Below are positions 36,887 to 45,954 of a stretch of 64,000 bases of DNA, piece after piece (the stretch's first letter is position 1; each line of letters starts with the position of its first letter). Below the pieces are notes generated by a model. The model was not told where the DNA came from. It was given only the letters and a program-made list of their open reading frames with translations, and ran no database searches. Both the position numbers and the translations under genes were made by a program. Source of the DNA: Neolewinella aquimaris (GTDB lineage Bacteria; Bacteroidota; Bacteroidia; Chitinophagales; Saprospiraceae); the NCBI RefSeq assembly GCF_014197245.1, contig NZ_JACIFF010000002.1, positions 324,106 to 388,105 on the forward strand. The letters are read 5' to 3'.

Positions 36887-39800
36887 ATGACGACTGTCCT
36901 CCGACTCTGTTGCCTGATTATATTGGTGAGCGTCTTGCGGCTCAGTGCCCAGGACGCGCCCGGGTACTTCGAGTACCTGACCAGCGAAAATGGGTTGACG
37001 GAGAACCACGTCAACGCCATCCATCAGGACAAACAGGGCTACCTGTGGTTCGGAACCTTCGACGGCCTGAATCGCTACGACGGTTACGAAGTCGTGACCT
37101 ACAAACCCGATCCCAACCGCAGCAATACCCTCAGCGGCCTGCTGATCTTCGCCATGTCCAGTGACCTGCACGGCAACATCTGGATCGGCACCACGGGTAC
37201 GGGACTAAACCGCTTCGACCCACTTACGAATACGTTCGAATACTTCGGTCCCGACGACGGGAGGCAAAACTCGCTGGTAAGCAATACCGTACAGTCGATG
37301 CTGACCGACAGCCGCAACCGACTGCTGGTAGGGACGGACAAAGGGCTCAGCATTCTGGACCTCAACGGGTCCGATGCCGCACAGCGCACGTCGTTTACCA
37401 ACTACGAGGTCAATGGGCTCAATCTGCGCATCGAAACCATCTTCGAAGACCGCGATGGTACCATCTGGCTCGGCACCGACCGGGGGTTGTACAAAATGAT
37501 CGAATCCAATGGTGACGGGGTACAGTTCGTACGCATCGCGATTCCTACCATAGCTTCGGATCAAAACACCATCAACGACATCACCCAAACTGCAGATGGG
37601 CAATTGGTGATAGGAGGCACTTCGGGCCTGTACTACCAGTTGCGTTCGCCGGGGAACATTGAATTTGCCAAAGTCGGCTACCTGCCCGTAACCTCCATGG
37701 TGCTTGATACCACGACCGATCACTTATGGGTCGGCACCTCACAGGGCCTTCAGGCATTCACGGCCGGTGAATTCGGAGAAGCTCCCCGGAGCGTCATGCA
37801 CTTTACGAACGTCACTTCCGACCGGAGAAGTCTCAGCAACAATAACATCACCGAAGTGTACCTCGACCATTCCGGCATCCTCTGGATTGGCACCTTCGGG
37901 GGCGGGGTGAATAAATTCGACCCCCGGGGAAAACGCTTTTTTCAGCTACAGCATACGGACCAACCCACCAGCCTGTCCAACAATGGGGTACGCGCGGTTT
38001 ACCAGGATCGTAGTGGTGGCGTTTGGGTCGGTACGGTCGGCGGTGGAGTCAATTACTCACCGACCAGCCTCCAACCGGGGAAAGAAGCCAACTTTACGGT
38101 CCTCGATCCCCCAAAACGGGTGTACAGCATCCTGGAGATCAATAATGCGTCCGGGCACAAAGTGCTCCTCGGCTCCGATTCCGGTCCGGGCCTTTTCGAA
38201 GTCGATCTGAATGAGCCGACACTAACCGCTCGGCCCAATCGAAGCGTAGATCGGGCAATTTTTTCGATGATCGAGGCCAACGACGGGACCATCTGGCTGG
38301 GATCTTACGCCGGAGGACTGTACCGGTGGGTACCCCAATCCGACGGAACGTACGATAAGACGGTGTTCCGCAGCAACGGAAGTGGCACATCACTTCCGAG
38401 CGACATCGTCAGAAGTTTACTTGAAGACCGTTCCGGCAACCTGTGGATCGGCACGGGTGACGGGCTGGCAAGAATCAGCGCCGACTCGGTGCAGCTGGAT
38501 AATCCCTCCTTCCGGGTTTTCCGGAATATACCCGGGGAGGTAAGCTCGCTGAGTCACAATTATATCCTCCCCCTTTTCGAAGCGAGCAACGGAGACATTT
38601 GGATCGGAACGTTCGGCGGCGGCCTGAACCGCTACGTACCGGGCTCCGAAGGCAAGACCGACCATTTCGTACACATCACCGAACGGGGCGGGCTCAGAAG
38701 CGGGGTGATCAAGGCCATCCTGGAGGACTCGCGCGGGCACCTCTGGCTTTCGTCCAATAAGGGCATCACCCGCTACGATCCACGCTCTAGCGACCTAATA
38801 AATTTCGATTACAGCGACGGACTCCAGAGCAATGAATTTCAGGAACTCGCCGCGGTAAGACAGCACGACGGTACCATGATCTTCGGGGGAGTCAATGGGA
38901 TAAATCTTTTTGATCCGGGAACCATCACCCCCAATACCGTAGAAGCCCGGCCCATCATCACGGAACTAAGTATTGGTAACGAAACGGTAGGAATTAACGA
39001 TACGTTGAACGGCCGGGTACTGCTGACCCAGAGCATCTCCCACACCGACCGGTTGAACCTGACTTACCGGGAAAATAGCCTGTCGCTGAAATTCGCCGGA
39101 TTGCACTTCGCTTCCCCGGGCAAAAACCGCTACGCTTACCGCCTGGTCGGATTTGACGACGACTGGATCTACACCACTGCGGATCAACGTTCCGCGACCT
39201 ATACCAACCTTCCGTACGACGATTACACCTTCGAAGTGAAGGCGGCTAACAGCGATGGCATCTGGCAAGATGCTCCGGCTACGTTAGACATCTCGATTGC
39301 ACCGCCCTTCTACGCTACCCATTTCGCCTTCGTACTGTACGGACTCGCTTTTCTGGGCTTGTTGTACGCGATCAGGCGCTACTCCATCATCGACGCCGAG
39401 GAAAAAAACCGGCTGCTGATCAAACGGGTGAGCCAGGAAAAGACCGAGGAGCTCAATCAGCTCAAACTCCAATTCTTCACCAACATCAGCCACGAGTTCA
39501 GAACGCCCCTTACGCTGATCACCAGTCCGCTGGAATCGCTCATTCAGAGCGGTGAGAATATTCCGCCGCTGCGCCGGGACCAGTTTTACCACCTCATGTA
39601 CAAGAACTCCAAGTACCTGTTGCGGCTCGTCGATCAGCTACTCGACTTTCGCCGCCTCGATCAGGGACAAATGCCGCTGCAGGTCAGTAAGCGCGACATC
39701 GTGGAATTCGTCTCCGAGGCGACCGCCCCCTTTGAGTTCCTGGCAACGAAGAAGAATGTAGCTTTCTCGATTGAGGCCGAGGAATCTCCCATAACGACCT

Positions 39801-41116
39801 GGTTCGATCCCGATGTCCTGGAAAAGGTTCTCTTCAATTTACTTTCCAATGCCTTCAAGTTCACGCCTACGGGTGGGCGGGTGCAACTCAATATCCGCAA
39901 GACCAACTCCGAGGACCCCCACTTCAAAACCCACCTCGACACTTACGGAGCAGTCTGCATCAGCGTAGCAAATACCGGCCCCGGCCTGTCCCGCAAACAG
40001 CTCACCCGTATTTTCGATCGCTTCTATAAGTCTACCGCCGAGGGCCTCCAGAACCGGGAGGGGGCCGGCATTGGTCTTGCCTTTACCAAGACACTGGTCG
40101 ACCTCCACCACGGGTACATCAACGCGGAAAGCGAGGTAGGTGAAGAAACCGTCTTTCACGTTCGCCTGGCCCTGGATAAGAACCACTACAAAAAAAGTGA
40201 GATCGCCCAGCAAAGTACCGTAAACTACGTGCCGCAGTCCGATCCGATCGACTACTTCATGCCGGACGAAAACCTCGGAGAAGAGGAGCTCAATGCGTTG
40301 CAGATCAACAAACTACCGGCAGCGCACCGCCAGGACGACGACGAAAGCCCGCTCCTCCTTTACATCGACGACAACAGCGACCTGCGCAACTTCATTCGCC
40401 AGGGCTTCGCGAACGACTTCCGGGTCATCGCGGCGGACGGCGGCGCGGCCGGCATCGAACTCGCAAAAACATCGTTGCCGGATATCGTTATCTCCGACGT
40501 CATGATGCCCGAAGTCGACGGCATGCAGGTCCTCGAAGCGCTGAAGAACGACCCGCGCACCAGCCACATCCCCGTCATCATGCTTACCGCCAAGGATACC
40601 GAGGAAAGCGTAGCGGAGGGACTCGGTTACGGCGCCGACGGATACGTCACCAAGCCCTTTAACCTCGAACTGCTCCGGCAACAGATCATCAACATCGTCA
40701 ACTACCGGGAGGCCCTGCGCGCGCGCTTCCGCCAGGAGGTCATCACCTCCCCCAAGGAAGTTACCGTTACGAATGCCGATGAAGAATTTCTGCAGCAGGC
40801 CATGGATATCGTAGAAGAAAACATGTCCAATACCGACTTCACCGTGGAGCAGCTGGTCCGCGAGATGAGCGTCTCCCGCAGCAAGCTCTACCTCAAACTC
40901 AAGGCGCTTACCGGACAGTCCAGCAGTGAATTTGTCCGCACCATCCGCCTGAAGCGAGCCGTTCAGTTGCTCGAAGACAGCAATTACTCCGTGAAGGAGG
41001 TGATGTTCATGACCGGGTTCAATACGGCCTCCTACTTTTCCAAGTGCTTTAAGCAACAGTTCGGGATCGTACCGAGCGAGTACATGAAAAAGAAACGGGA
41101 GGATGCCGAGGTTTGA
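36887..41116 (+). CDS. Hybrid two-component system regulator (HTCS) with AraC output
   Basis: This 1409-residue one-protein signalling system has, in order: a signal peptide (about 1-22); a periplasmic sensor of two seven-bladed propellers built from Reg_prop repeats (for example GYLWFGTFDGLNRYDG, GNIWIGTTGTGLNRFDP) to about 715; a Y_Y_Y domain to about 805; one membrane segment (FVLYGLAFLGLLYAI); a histidine kinase with His869 in NISHEFRTPL and an ATPase domain with GAGIGLAFTKTLV; a receiver with Asp1204 in VISDVMMPEVDG; and an AraC-type DNA-binding domain at the end. Such proteins sense oligosaccharides in the periplasm and switch on the adjacent utilisation locus. It lies beside GH16 and GH117, which fits. 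The ATG at 36887 starts the signal peptide. Confidence 0.96.
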   Translation: MTTVLRLCCLIILVSVLRLSAQDAPGYFEYLTSENGLTENHVNAIHQDKQGYLWFGTFDGLNRYDGYEVVTYKPDPNRSNTLSGLLIFAMSSDLHGNIWIGTTGTGLNRFDPLTNTFEYFGPDDGRQNSLVSNTVQSMLTDSRNRLLVGTDKGLSILDLNGSDAAQRTSFTNYEVNGLNLRIETIFEDRDGTIWLGTDRGLYKMIESNGDGVQFVRIAIPTIASDQNTINDITQTADGQLVIGGTSGLYYQLRSPGNIEFAKVGYLPVTSMVLDTTTDHLWVGTSQGLQAFTAGEFGEAPRSVMHFTNVTSDRRSLSNNNITEVYLDHSGILWIGTFGGGVNKFDPRGKRFFQLQHTDQPTSLSNNGVRAVYQDRSGGVWVGTVGGGVNYSPTSLQPGKEANFTVLDPPKRVYSILEINNASGHKVLLGSDSGPGLFEVDLNEPTLTARPNRSVDRAIFSMIEANDGTIWLGSYAGGLYRWVPQSDGTYDKTVFRSNGSGTSLPSDIVRSLLEDRSGNLWIGTGDGLARISADSVQLDNPSFRVFRNIPGEVSSLSHNYILPLFEASNGDIWIGTFGGGLNRYVPGSEGKTDHFVHITERGGLRSGVIKAILEDSRGHLWLSSNKGITRYDPRSSDLINFDYSDGLQSNEFQELAAVRQHDGTMIFGGVNGINLFDPGTITPNTVEARPIITELSIGNETVGINDTLNGRVLLTQSISHTDRLNLTYRENSLSLKFAGLHFASPGKNRYAYRLVGFDDDWIYTTADQRSATYTNLPYDDYTFEVKAANSDGIWQDAPATLDISIAPPFYATHFAFVLYGLAFLGLLYAIRRYSIIDAEEKNRLLIKRVSQEKTEELNQLKLQFFTNISHEFRTPLTLITSPLESLIQSGENIPPLRRDQFYHLMYKNSKYLLRLVDQLLDFRRLDQGQMPLQVSKRDIVEFVSEATAPFEFLATKKNVAFSIEAEESPITTWFDPDVLEKVLFNLLSNAFKFTPTGGRVQLNIRKTNSEDPHFKTHLDTYGAVCISVANTGPGLSRKQLTRIFDRFYKSTAEGLQNREGAGIGLAFTKTLVDLHHGYINAESEVGEETVFHVRLALDKNHYKKSEIAQQSTVNYVPQSDPIDYFMPDENLGEEELNALQINKLPAAHRQDDDESPLLLYIDDNSDLRNFIRQGFANDFRVIAADGGAAGIELAKTSLPDIVISDVMMPEVDGMQVLEALKNDPRTSHIPVIMLTAKDTEESVAEGLGYGADGYVTKPFNLELLRQQIINIVNYREALRARFRQEVITSPKEVTVTNADEEFLQQAMDIVEENMSNTDFTVEQLVREMSVSRSKLYLKLKALTGQSSSEFVRTIRLKRAVQLLEDSNYSVKEVMFMTGFNTASYFSKCFKQQFGIVPSEYMKKKREDAEV

Positions 41117-41130
41117 TTGAGCCCCGGCTT

Positions 41131-42000
41131 CTATTGCCGTGGCCGGTAAGTACGGATCCAGTCTACGAGCATGATGTTTTTCTCGTCGTCTGCCAGCTCT
41201 TCGTCCGTTGCAACGATTCCTTTCTCTGAGCGCCAGGCGTGGTCTTCCGTGTCGATGATGAGATACATGGGCCGATCGAGCCCCACCCCGTCGGGGTCGT
41301 CGTCCGGTTCGAGTCTGAGCCGGCGCACCAGCTTACCGTCGAGGTAAATATCGATTGACCAGGGATCGATCCAGTAAGCTCCGAACCGGTGAAAATCACG
41401 GCGGTAGGGCACTTCCCCGGCCAGCGTATGGTGGGACGGATCGCTCAAATTTTCGAGAATTCGATTGCTCGAATCTCGCACGAAAATGTGATAGTTATTG
41501 GATGCATGGGTAGCATAGTAGCGCTGATCGGGCCGGTCACCGCCGTAAATTTCCAGGATGTCCAGCTCCCGCCTATCGTCCTCGCTCAGTAACCATAAAT
41601 TGGAAGAGAGCACCTGATTGCTTACCCTGATGCTGGCTTCGATAAAGACCGGATAAGAAATTGGAGCTTGGGATGTTACTACTCCACAGTAGACCCTTCG
41701 GGTTCCTTCCTTGCGAGAGGCCCGAATGATCAGATGGCCATCCGCTACAGCTGAGTGTCCGGCGTCCCATTCCGTGAGCCCCGGTCCACTCCACCCCTTG
41801 AAGTAGGTATCCCGCCACCGCTTAGTGAACCGTTTCCCCTTGCCCCGGTAATTGAAACTGTCGGAGAATTCCGGTATAAGCTGCCATTCTTCGGTATGCC
41901 CGGCAGCGACGGGCAGCGGAATGCCCGACCAATCCTGTGCCCCGATCGTACCGATCGGGATAAGCACCGTAGCCAGTGCGTAGAGCAACGTCCATTTCAT
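41131..42000 (-). CDS. GH16-family glycoside hydrolase (beta-agarase/porphyranase type)
   Basis: The 289-residue exported enzyme has a signal peptide (about 1-21) and one GH16 jelly-roll domain. The catalytic motif reads ELDILE, with Glu145 as nucleophile and Glu150 as acid/base by family rule. Other family text is FSDSFNYRGKG, GWSGPGLTEWDAGHSAV, VFIEASIRVSNQVLSSNLWLL and the final LVDWIRTYRP. The pattern resembles the agarase/porphyranase branch more than laminarinases. It would cut beta-1,4 links in an algal galactan, outside or in the periplasm. It is five bases downstream of the GH117 gene on the same strand. The exact substrate needs an assay. Confidence 0.9.
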   Translation of the reverse strand: MKWTLLYALATVLIPIGTIGAQDWSGIPLPVAAGHTEEWQLIPEFSDSFNYRGKGKRFTKRWRDTYFKGWSGPGLTEWDAGHSAVADGHLIIRASRKEGTRRVYCGVVTSQAPISYPVFIEASIRVSNQVLSSNLWLLSEDDRRELDILEIYGGDRPDQRYYATHASNNYHIFVRDSSNRILENLSDPSHHTLAGEVPYRRDFHRFGAYWIDPWSIDIYLDGKLVRRLRLEPDDDPDGVGLDRPMYLIIDTEDHAWRSEKGIVATDEELADDEKNIMLVDWIRTYRPRQ

Positions 42001-42005
42001 CGCTG

Positions 42006-43199
42006 CTACTTCCCGGCCTCCCCCTTCGCTACGTGCTGCTCCTTCCGTTGTCCCTCAAAGCGGCGGATGTACTGGTAATCGCCGTTTGCGTACTGGTGGG
42101 TCAGCCCCCACTCCATGATCTTGATGGGATCTTCCTCACTCTGGTTTGAGCGAACCAGGCCGATGGCGTGGGGCGCTCCGGGAATGGCACTCATGATCTC
42201 AAAGTTGATGCCATCGGGCGCCCACTGAATCGTGTTCTTTTCGAATCCGTCAGTGGTGATCAGGGAAGCGATTCCCCCATTGTAGTGCCAGACGCAAATT
42301 TCGTGACCGCTGTTGCTGATGGGATTGTAGGGCGACTTGACGTAGGGGCCCAGCGGATCGTCGGCAATGGCAACCCCGTGCCGAATCTGGCGACCGCCGA
42401 AGGTGATGGCCTCTCCCATTTGCTCACCCTTGTAGTAGAGGTAGAATTTGCCGTTGTAGGCCATCAGGCACGGGTCGTGCACCTTATGGCTGTCAAAGTC
42501 TCCCTTCTTCTCCACGGCGAAGCGATTCTGTTCCTCGCCCTTCCAGATGCCATTGTCGGCTGGACTCAGGATCGGCTCGTCCAACTTCGTCCACGGACCG
42601 TCGGGACTTTCCGACCAGGCCAGGCCGACCTGATTCTTTACCCGCACGTTGTAGGGCGACTTTACGGTCTGGTAGGTGAGGTAATATTTCCCATCGTGGG
42701 GCAGGCATTCGACCGTAAAGACGGAGCGATCGTCGTAAGCGCCCGGCTCACCGCGACCGACAGCCATGCCCTGTTCCTCCCAGGTCCATCCGTCCTTGCT
42801 GGTCGCGTACCAGATGTCGCAGCGGTCCCAGGGGAAGACCTTGTCCTTATCTATATCCCCTCCGAATCCCTGCGTCGGGCCCGTACTGCGGGAGTACCAT
42901 ACGTAGTAAGTATCGCCAACCTTGATCACCGCGCTGGGGTCGCGGCGCACCACCCCCTCCTCGTAGGCGAGATCGCCCTTCAGGTCCATTGTTTTAAACT
43001 CCAGGAACCATTCGTTGCTGCGACTTTCCTTCGGCCACTGCAGGGCACGCTTGCTGGCCGCGCTGAGGTGTTCCGGATCGGTGATGCCGAGAAAATCGAT
43101 GTCGTCCTGGCTAATTTCAGTTGTGCTGGGTGGGTCAGTCTGTTGCATACTCTGACAGGAGGATAGAAGAAGGAAGAGGGGAAGGATACGGTATAGCAT
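42006..43199 (-). CDS. GH117-family alpha-1,3-(3,6-anhydro)-L-galactosidase-like lipoprotein
   Basis: The 397-residue protein is a five-bladed propeller hydrolase of family GH117. The signatures are [55 protein letters not shown] and [15 protein letters not shown]. Candidate catalytic residues are Asp87 (RRDPSAV) and Asp242 (HDPCLM), spaced as in the Zobellia enzyme as I recall it, with His299 as a possible acid. Known members release 3,6-anhydro-L-galactose from neoagaro-oligosaccharide ends. The lipoprotein signal (LLLSSCQS, acylated Cys15) places it outside the cytoplasm. It sits between the propeller and GH16 genes on the same strand. Confidence 0.9.
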   Translation of the reverse strand: MLYRILPLFLLLSSCQSMQQTDPPSTTEISQDDIDFLGITDPEHLSAASKRALQWPKESRSNEWFLEFKTMDLKGDLAYEEGVVRRDPSAVIKVGDTYYVWYSRSTGPTQGFGGDIDKDKVFPWDRCDIWYATSKDGWTWEEQGMAVGRGEPGAYDDRSVFTVECLPHDGKYYLTYQTVKSPYNVRVKNQVGLAWSESPDGPWTKLDEPILSPADNGIWKGEEQNRFAVEKKGDFDSHKVHDPCLMAYNGKFYLYYKGEQMGEAITFGGRQIRHGVAIADDPLGPYVKSPYNPISNSGHEICVWHYNGGIASLITTDGFEKNTIQWAPDGINFEIMSAIPGAPHAIGLVRSNQSEEDPIKIMEWGLTHQYANGDYQYIRRFEGQRKEQHVAKGEAGK

Positions 43200-43254
43200 G
43201 GCAAATTGATTTTGATTTTCAGGATCACGCCGGCCAGGAGACCGACGGAAAATT

Positions 43255-44382
43255 TTACACCCGTTCGAGTTTTACGGGGGGCGTACGGTGGGCATTCCAC
43301 TGGCAGACGTAGACGTTTTCGTCCGCATCCACACACACGTCATGGCCATTATAGAAGGTTCGGGCGGTGTCCTGGGCCACCCGTTGCAGTTTCTCATTTT
43401 CGTAGACGGGTTGTTCTCCTCCGGGACAGGAAACAACGCGATCGTCGCGGTCCATCACCATAGTGAAGCCGGTCTGCCGCAACCAGGGCTGCTCCCCCCC
43501 CTCACTGAAGTCGTGGCTCCAACAGACGCCGGCGTAGACATTCTGCCCACGAATGACGGGACGGCAAATTTGCAGATTGGCCAGGTCCACCGTCTTGATC
43601 CACTTTCCGTCGAGGGTGAAGTACTTATACTCCTTCGTCGAGCGGCTGGTCACGAGCAGGCGCGGACCGGCGGGGTCGCGGGTATCGACGGCTATACCGT
43701 GGGCGTTGTGCAGGTTGTAGTTCTTGTCGGCATTCTCGTGTCCGCCGAATTTGCGGATGAACCTTCCCTGCTGGTCGTACTGCAGAATGTAGTCGGAGCC
43801 GTAGCCGTCGGCAACGTAGATGTCCCCGTTGGGCGCTACGGCCGTTTCCGTCGGTTGAAAGGGCATTCCCGGCTCGTACTCTCCAATTCCCTGCGGATGA
43901 CCTATGCTAAAAACGAGCCGCCCGTCCACCGTCATTTTAGCGACGTAGCCGTTCTGTCGGATCATGGTCCGCCCGTCGTCGCGGCTCCGCATCCAGCCGC
44001 TTTCGCTGACGTACAGCATATCCTCGCCCCCCTCGTCGACCAGCGTCAGGCCATGACCGCCGGGCCAGTACGTACCCCAGGAATCGACCACTTCCCCTGA
44101 CTTATCGAACACCAGGATGTTATTGCGCGGGTCGTCGCCGATCATGATCAGCCGTCCCTTGCTGTCCGTCACCATTTCGTGGCAGTTGTCGATGAAGGTG
44201 GTGAAGGGATTGATCTTCGCCCAGTCGCGGTGTACGCGGTAGCGGTAGTCTCCGTGTCCGATAATTTCTTCCATGCTTGCAGTTCGCTTAGGGTATTTTC
44301 CTCCGATGGCGAAGGCGGGAGCGGTGACAAGCGCGGTGGCCAGCGTCATTCCGGTCTGTACAAACGATCTTCGGGAGGGCAT
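43255..44382 (-). CDS. Tat-exported six-bladed beta-propeller (NHL-type) protein
   Basis: The 375-residue protein starts with a twin-arginine signal ([19 protein letters not shown]) and then NHL-like blades such as [23 protein letters not shown]-type text, [21 protein letters not shown] and [12 protein letters not shown]. Such propellers bind ligands or act as lyases or hydrolases; no catalytic residue can be assigned here. Tat export suggests it folds or takes a metal before export. It heads the leftward gene group with GH117 (55 bases downstream) and GH16, so a role in sugar recognition or modification is plausible but not shown. Confidence 0.85.
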   Translation of the reverse strand: MPSRRSFVQTGMTLATALVTAPAFAIGGKYPKRTASMEEIIGHGDYRYRVHRDWAKINPFTTFIDNCHEMVTDSKGRLIMIGDDPRNNILVFDKSGEVVDSWGTYWPGGHGLTLVDEGGEDMLYVSESGWMRSRDDGRTMIRQNGYVAKMTVDGRLVFSIGHPQGIGEYEPGMPFQPTETAVAPNGDIYVADGYGSDYILQYDQQGRFIRKFGGHENADKNYNLHNAHGIAVDTRDPAGPRLLVTSRSTKEYKYFTLDGKWIKTVDLANLQICRPVIRGQNVYAGVCWSHDFSEGGEQPWLRQTGFTMVMDRDDRVVSCPGGEQPVYENEKLQRVAQDTARTFYNGHDVCVDADENVYVCQWNAHRTPPVKLERV

Positions 44383-44484
44383 AAAGTAGCTTAGTGGGTA
44401 ACTCCAGCAAGGTAGCCGTTAGGATGGGGCAGGCCGTATCACTGTGGTACAAAAGCGTGCCACGTATGGTCGGACGGCCGTTTT

Positions 44485-44504
44485 TTGGGCGGGGACGCGG
44501 GTGC
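44485..44504 (-). repeat. Recurrent GC-rich 20-mer, copy between the propeller and dehydrogenase genes
   Basis: Read leftward the copy is GCACCCGCGTCCCCGCCCAA, three differences from 3451-3470. It lies in the divergent region, about 100 bases before the propeller start. Confidence 0.45.
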
Positions 44505-44524
44505 AATGTCTTTTCTTGCAAGCC

Positions 44525-45538
44525 ATGAAGTACATCGTTTGCCAGGAACCCGGCCGCTTCGAGCTGGGCGACCGTCCCGAACCCACTGCAAAAAGCGGGG
44601 AGGCGCTGCTGAAGATTCACCGCGTAGGTATCTGCGGTACCGACCTGCACGCCTACTCCGGCAACCAAGCCTTCTTTACGTACCCGCGCATTCTGGGTCA
44701 CGAGCTTTCGGCGGAGGTTGTCCAGATCGGTGAGAACCCCCAAGGGCTCACCGCCGGCGACCGGGTCATCATCATGCCCTACCTAAGTTGTAGCAAGTGC
44801 GTCGCCTGCCACATGGGTAAAACCAATTGCTGCCAGAACATCCAGGTACTGGGCGTACACACCGACGGCGGTATGCAGGAATACCTCACGGTACCCTCCG
44901 ATATTCTGATTCCCGCCGGCAACCTGAGCCACGACGAGATCGCCATCGTCGAACCGCTCGCGATCGGTGCCCACGCCCTGCGGCGGGCCGCCGTGAAACA
45001 GGGAGAAACCATCGTCGTCGTCGGCTGCGGCCCGATCGGCATCGGAATGATGGCCCTGGCCAAGCTGGTCGGCTGCACCGTGATCGCCCTCGACACCAAT
45101 CAGCAACGTCTCGACTTCGTCCGCGACGAGATCGGGGTCGACCACGCCTTCAGTGTGCTCGAAGACCCGGTCGCAGCGGTAACAGAAGTGACCGGCGGCG
45201 ACCTGGCGACGGCGGTCTTCGACGCCACCGGTGCCCAACGCGCCCTGGAAAGCGGCGTCGACTACATGAGCCACGGGGGCCGCTACGTGCTGGTCGGTCT
45301 CAGCAAGGGAGACCTGACCTTCAGTCACCCCAAGATCCACGCCAAGGAAACCACCCTGATGTGTAGCCGCAACGCCACCTTCGACGACTTCCGTTGGGTA
45401 AAGGAAAGCCTCGCCAGCGGCAAATTTCCGACCAATAAATTCATCACCCACTCCGTCTCCTACACCGACATGATCGATCACTTCGACGGCTGGCTGCAGC
45501 CGGAAACCGGCGTCATCAAAGCGGTAGTAAAGTGGTAG
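44525..45538 (+). CDS. Zinc-dependent alcohol/polyol dehydrogenase
   Basis: The 337-residue enzyme belongs to the medium-chain dehydrogenases. The catalytic zinc ligands lie in VGICGTDLHAYSG and ILGHELSAEVV. The structural zinc cysteines are in YLSCSKCVACHMGKTNCC. The NAD-binding motif is VVVGCGPIGIGMMA. It is closest in pattern to sorbitol/galactitol/L-threonine dehydrogenase-type enzymes. In this setting it may oxidise a galactose-derived sugar alcohol or sugar, but the substrate is not readable. The ATG at 44525 matches the family; codons upstream to 44444 do not. A repeat array begins at its stop codon. Confidence 0.92.
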   Translation: MKYIVCQEPGRFELGDRPEPTAKSGEALLKIHRVGICGTDLHAYSGNQAFFTYPRILGHELSAEVVQIGENPQGLTAGDRVIIMPYLSCSKCVACHMGKTNCCQNIQVLGVHTDGGMQEYLTVPSDILIPAGNLSHDEIAIVEPLAIGAHALRRAAVKQGETIVVVGCGPIGIGMMALAKLVGCTVIALDTNQQRLDFVRDEIGVDHAFSVLEDPVAAVTEVTGGDLATAVFDATGAQRALESGVDYMSHGGRYVLVGLSKGDLTFSHPKIHAKETTLMCSRNATFDDFRWVKESLASGKFPTNKFITHSVSYTDMIDHFDGWLQPETGVIKAVVKW

Positions 45539-45802
45539 TAGCGTCCACTTCAGTGGACAAGCTGCCGGATATGACAAGCAGCGGGACGGCTGAAGGCCGT
45601 CGCCACAGTAGCGTCTACTTCAGTGGACAAGCTGCCGGGCGTTATAAGCAGCAGGACGGCTGAAGGCCGTCGCTACAGTAGCGTCCACTTCAGTGGACAG
45701 GCTGCCGGGCGTTACAAGCTGCATGACGGCTGAAGGCCGTCGCTACTCGCGGACAGGCTGCAAAATATTGTAGGCAGCGTGACGGCTAAAGGCCGTCGCT
45801 AC
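45538..45802. repeat. Palindromic 70-bp repeat array (REP/BIME-like)
   Basis: Three units with an exact period of 70 bases start at 45538, 45608 and 45678. A shortened, degenerate fourth runs from about 45746 to 45802. Each full unit begins GTAGCG, carries the palindrome GTCCACTTCAGTGGAC (first copy 45543-45558), then about 26 bases, then GACGGCTGAAGGCCGTC (first copy 45585-45601), and ends CGCTAC (CGCCAC in the first). The ends are inverted copies, so each unit looks like two different REP hairpins facing each other. It follows the dehydrogenase stop directly. No REP-associated transposase is in the window. Confidence 0.9.
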
Positions 45803-45883
45803 TGGTTCGGCACCCTGCCGGGAGACGGGCCGCCCGACCGGGAAATGCGGGTCAGGTACGTCCGCGTCTGGCAAAAAAAGTAG
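45803..45883 (+). pseudogene. C-terminal remnant of a GH16-like gene
   Basis: The frame from 45803 to the stop at 45881-45883 reads WFGTLPGDGPP, then MRVRYVRVWQKK and stop. The last part is the typical end of GH16 enzymes; the intact neighbour ends LVDWIRTYRPRQ. Upstream the frame runs into the repeat array, so the rest of the gene is lost. I read it as a second GH16 gene whose body was deleted or replaced when the repeats arrived. The remnant is short, so family assignment is tentative. Confidence 0.5.
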
Positions 45884-45954
45884 CTAAACCATTTGGAGTA
45901 GTCTTTTGGCTCCGCGTGGCAACGCAGCCCGGTCGAGCCCCGTAATTTAGTGGC

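Noticed and set aside
44485-44504. Reading the recurrent 20-mer as a sigma-54 -24/-12 promoter on the opposite strand
   Set aside because: GG-N10-GC can be placed, but the TGGCAC and TTGC boxes match poorly, and in several copies no gene lies downstream in that direction.
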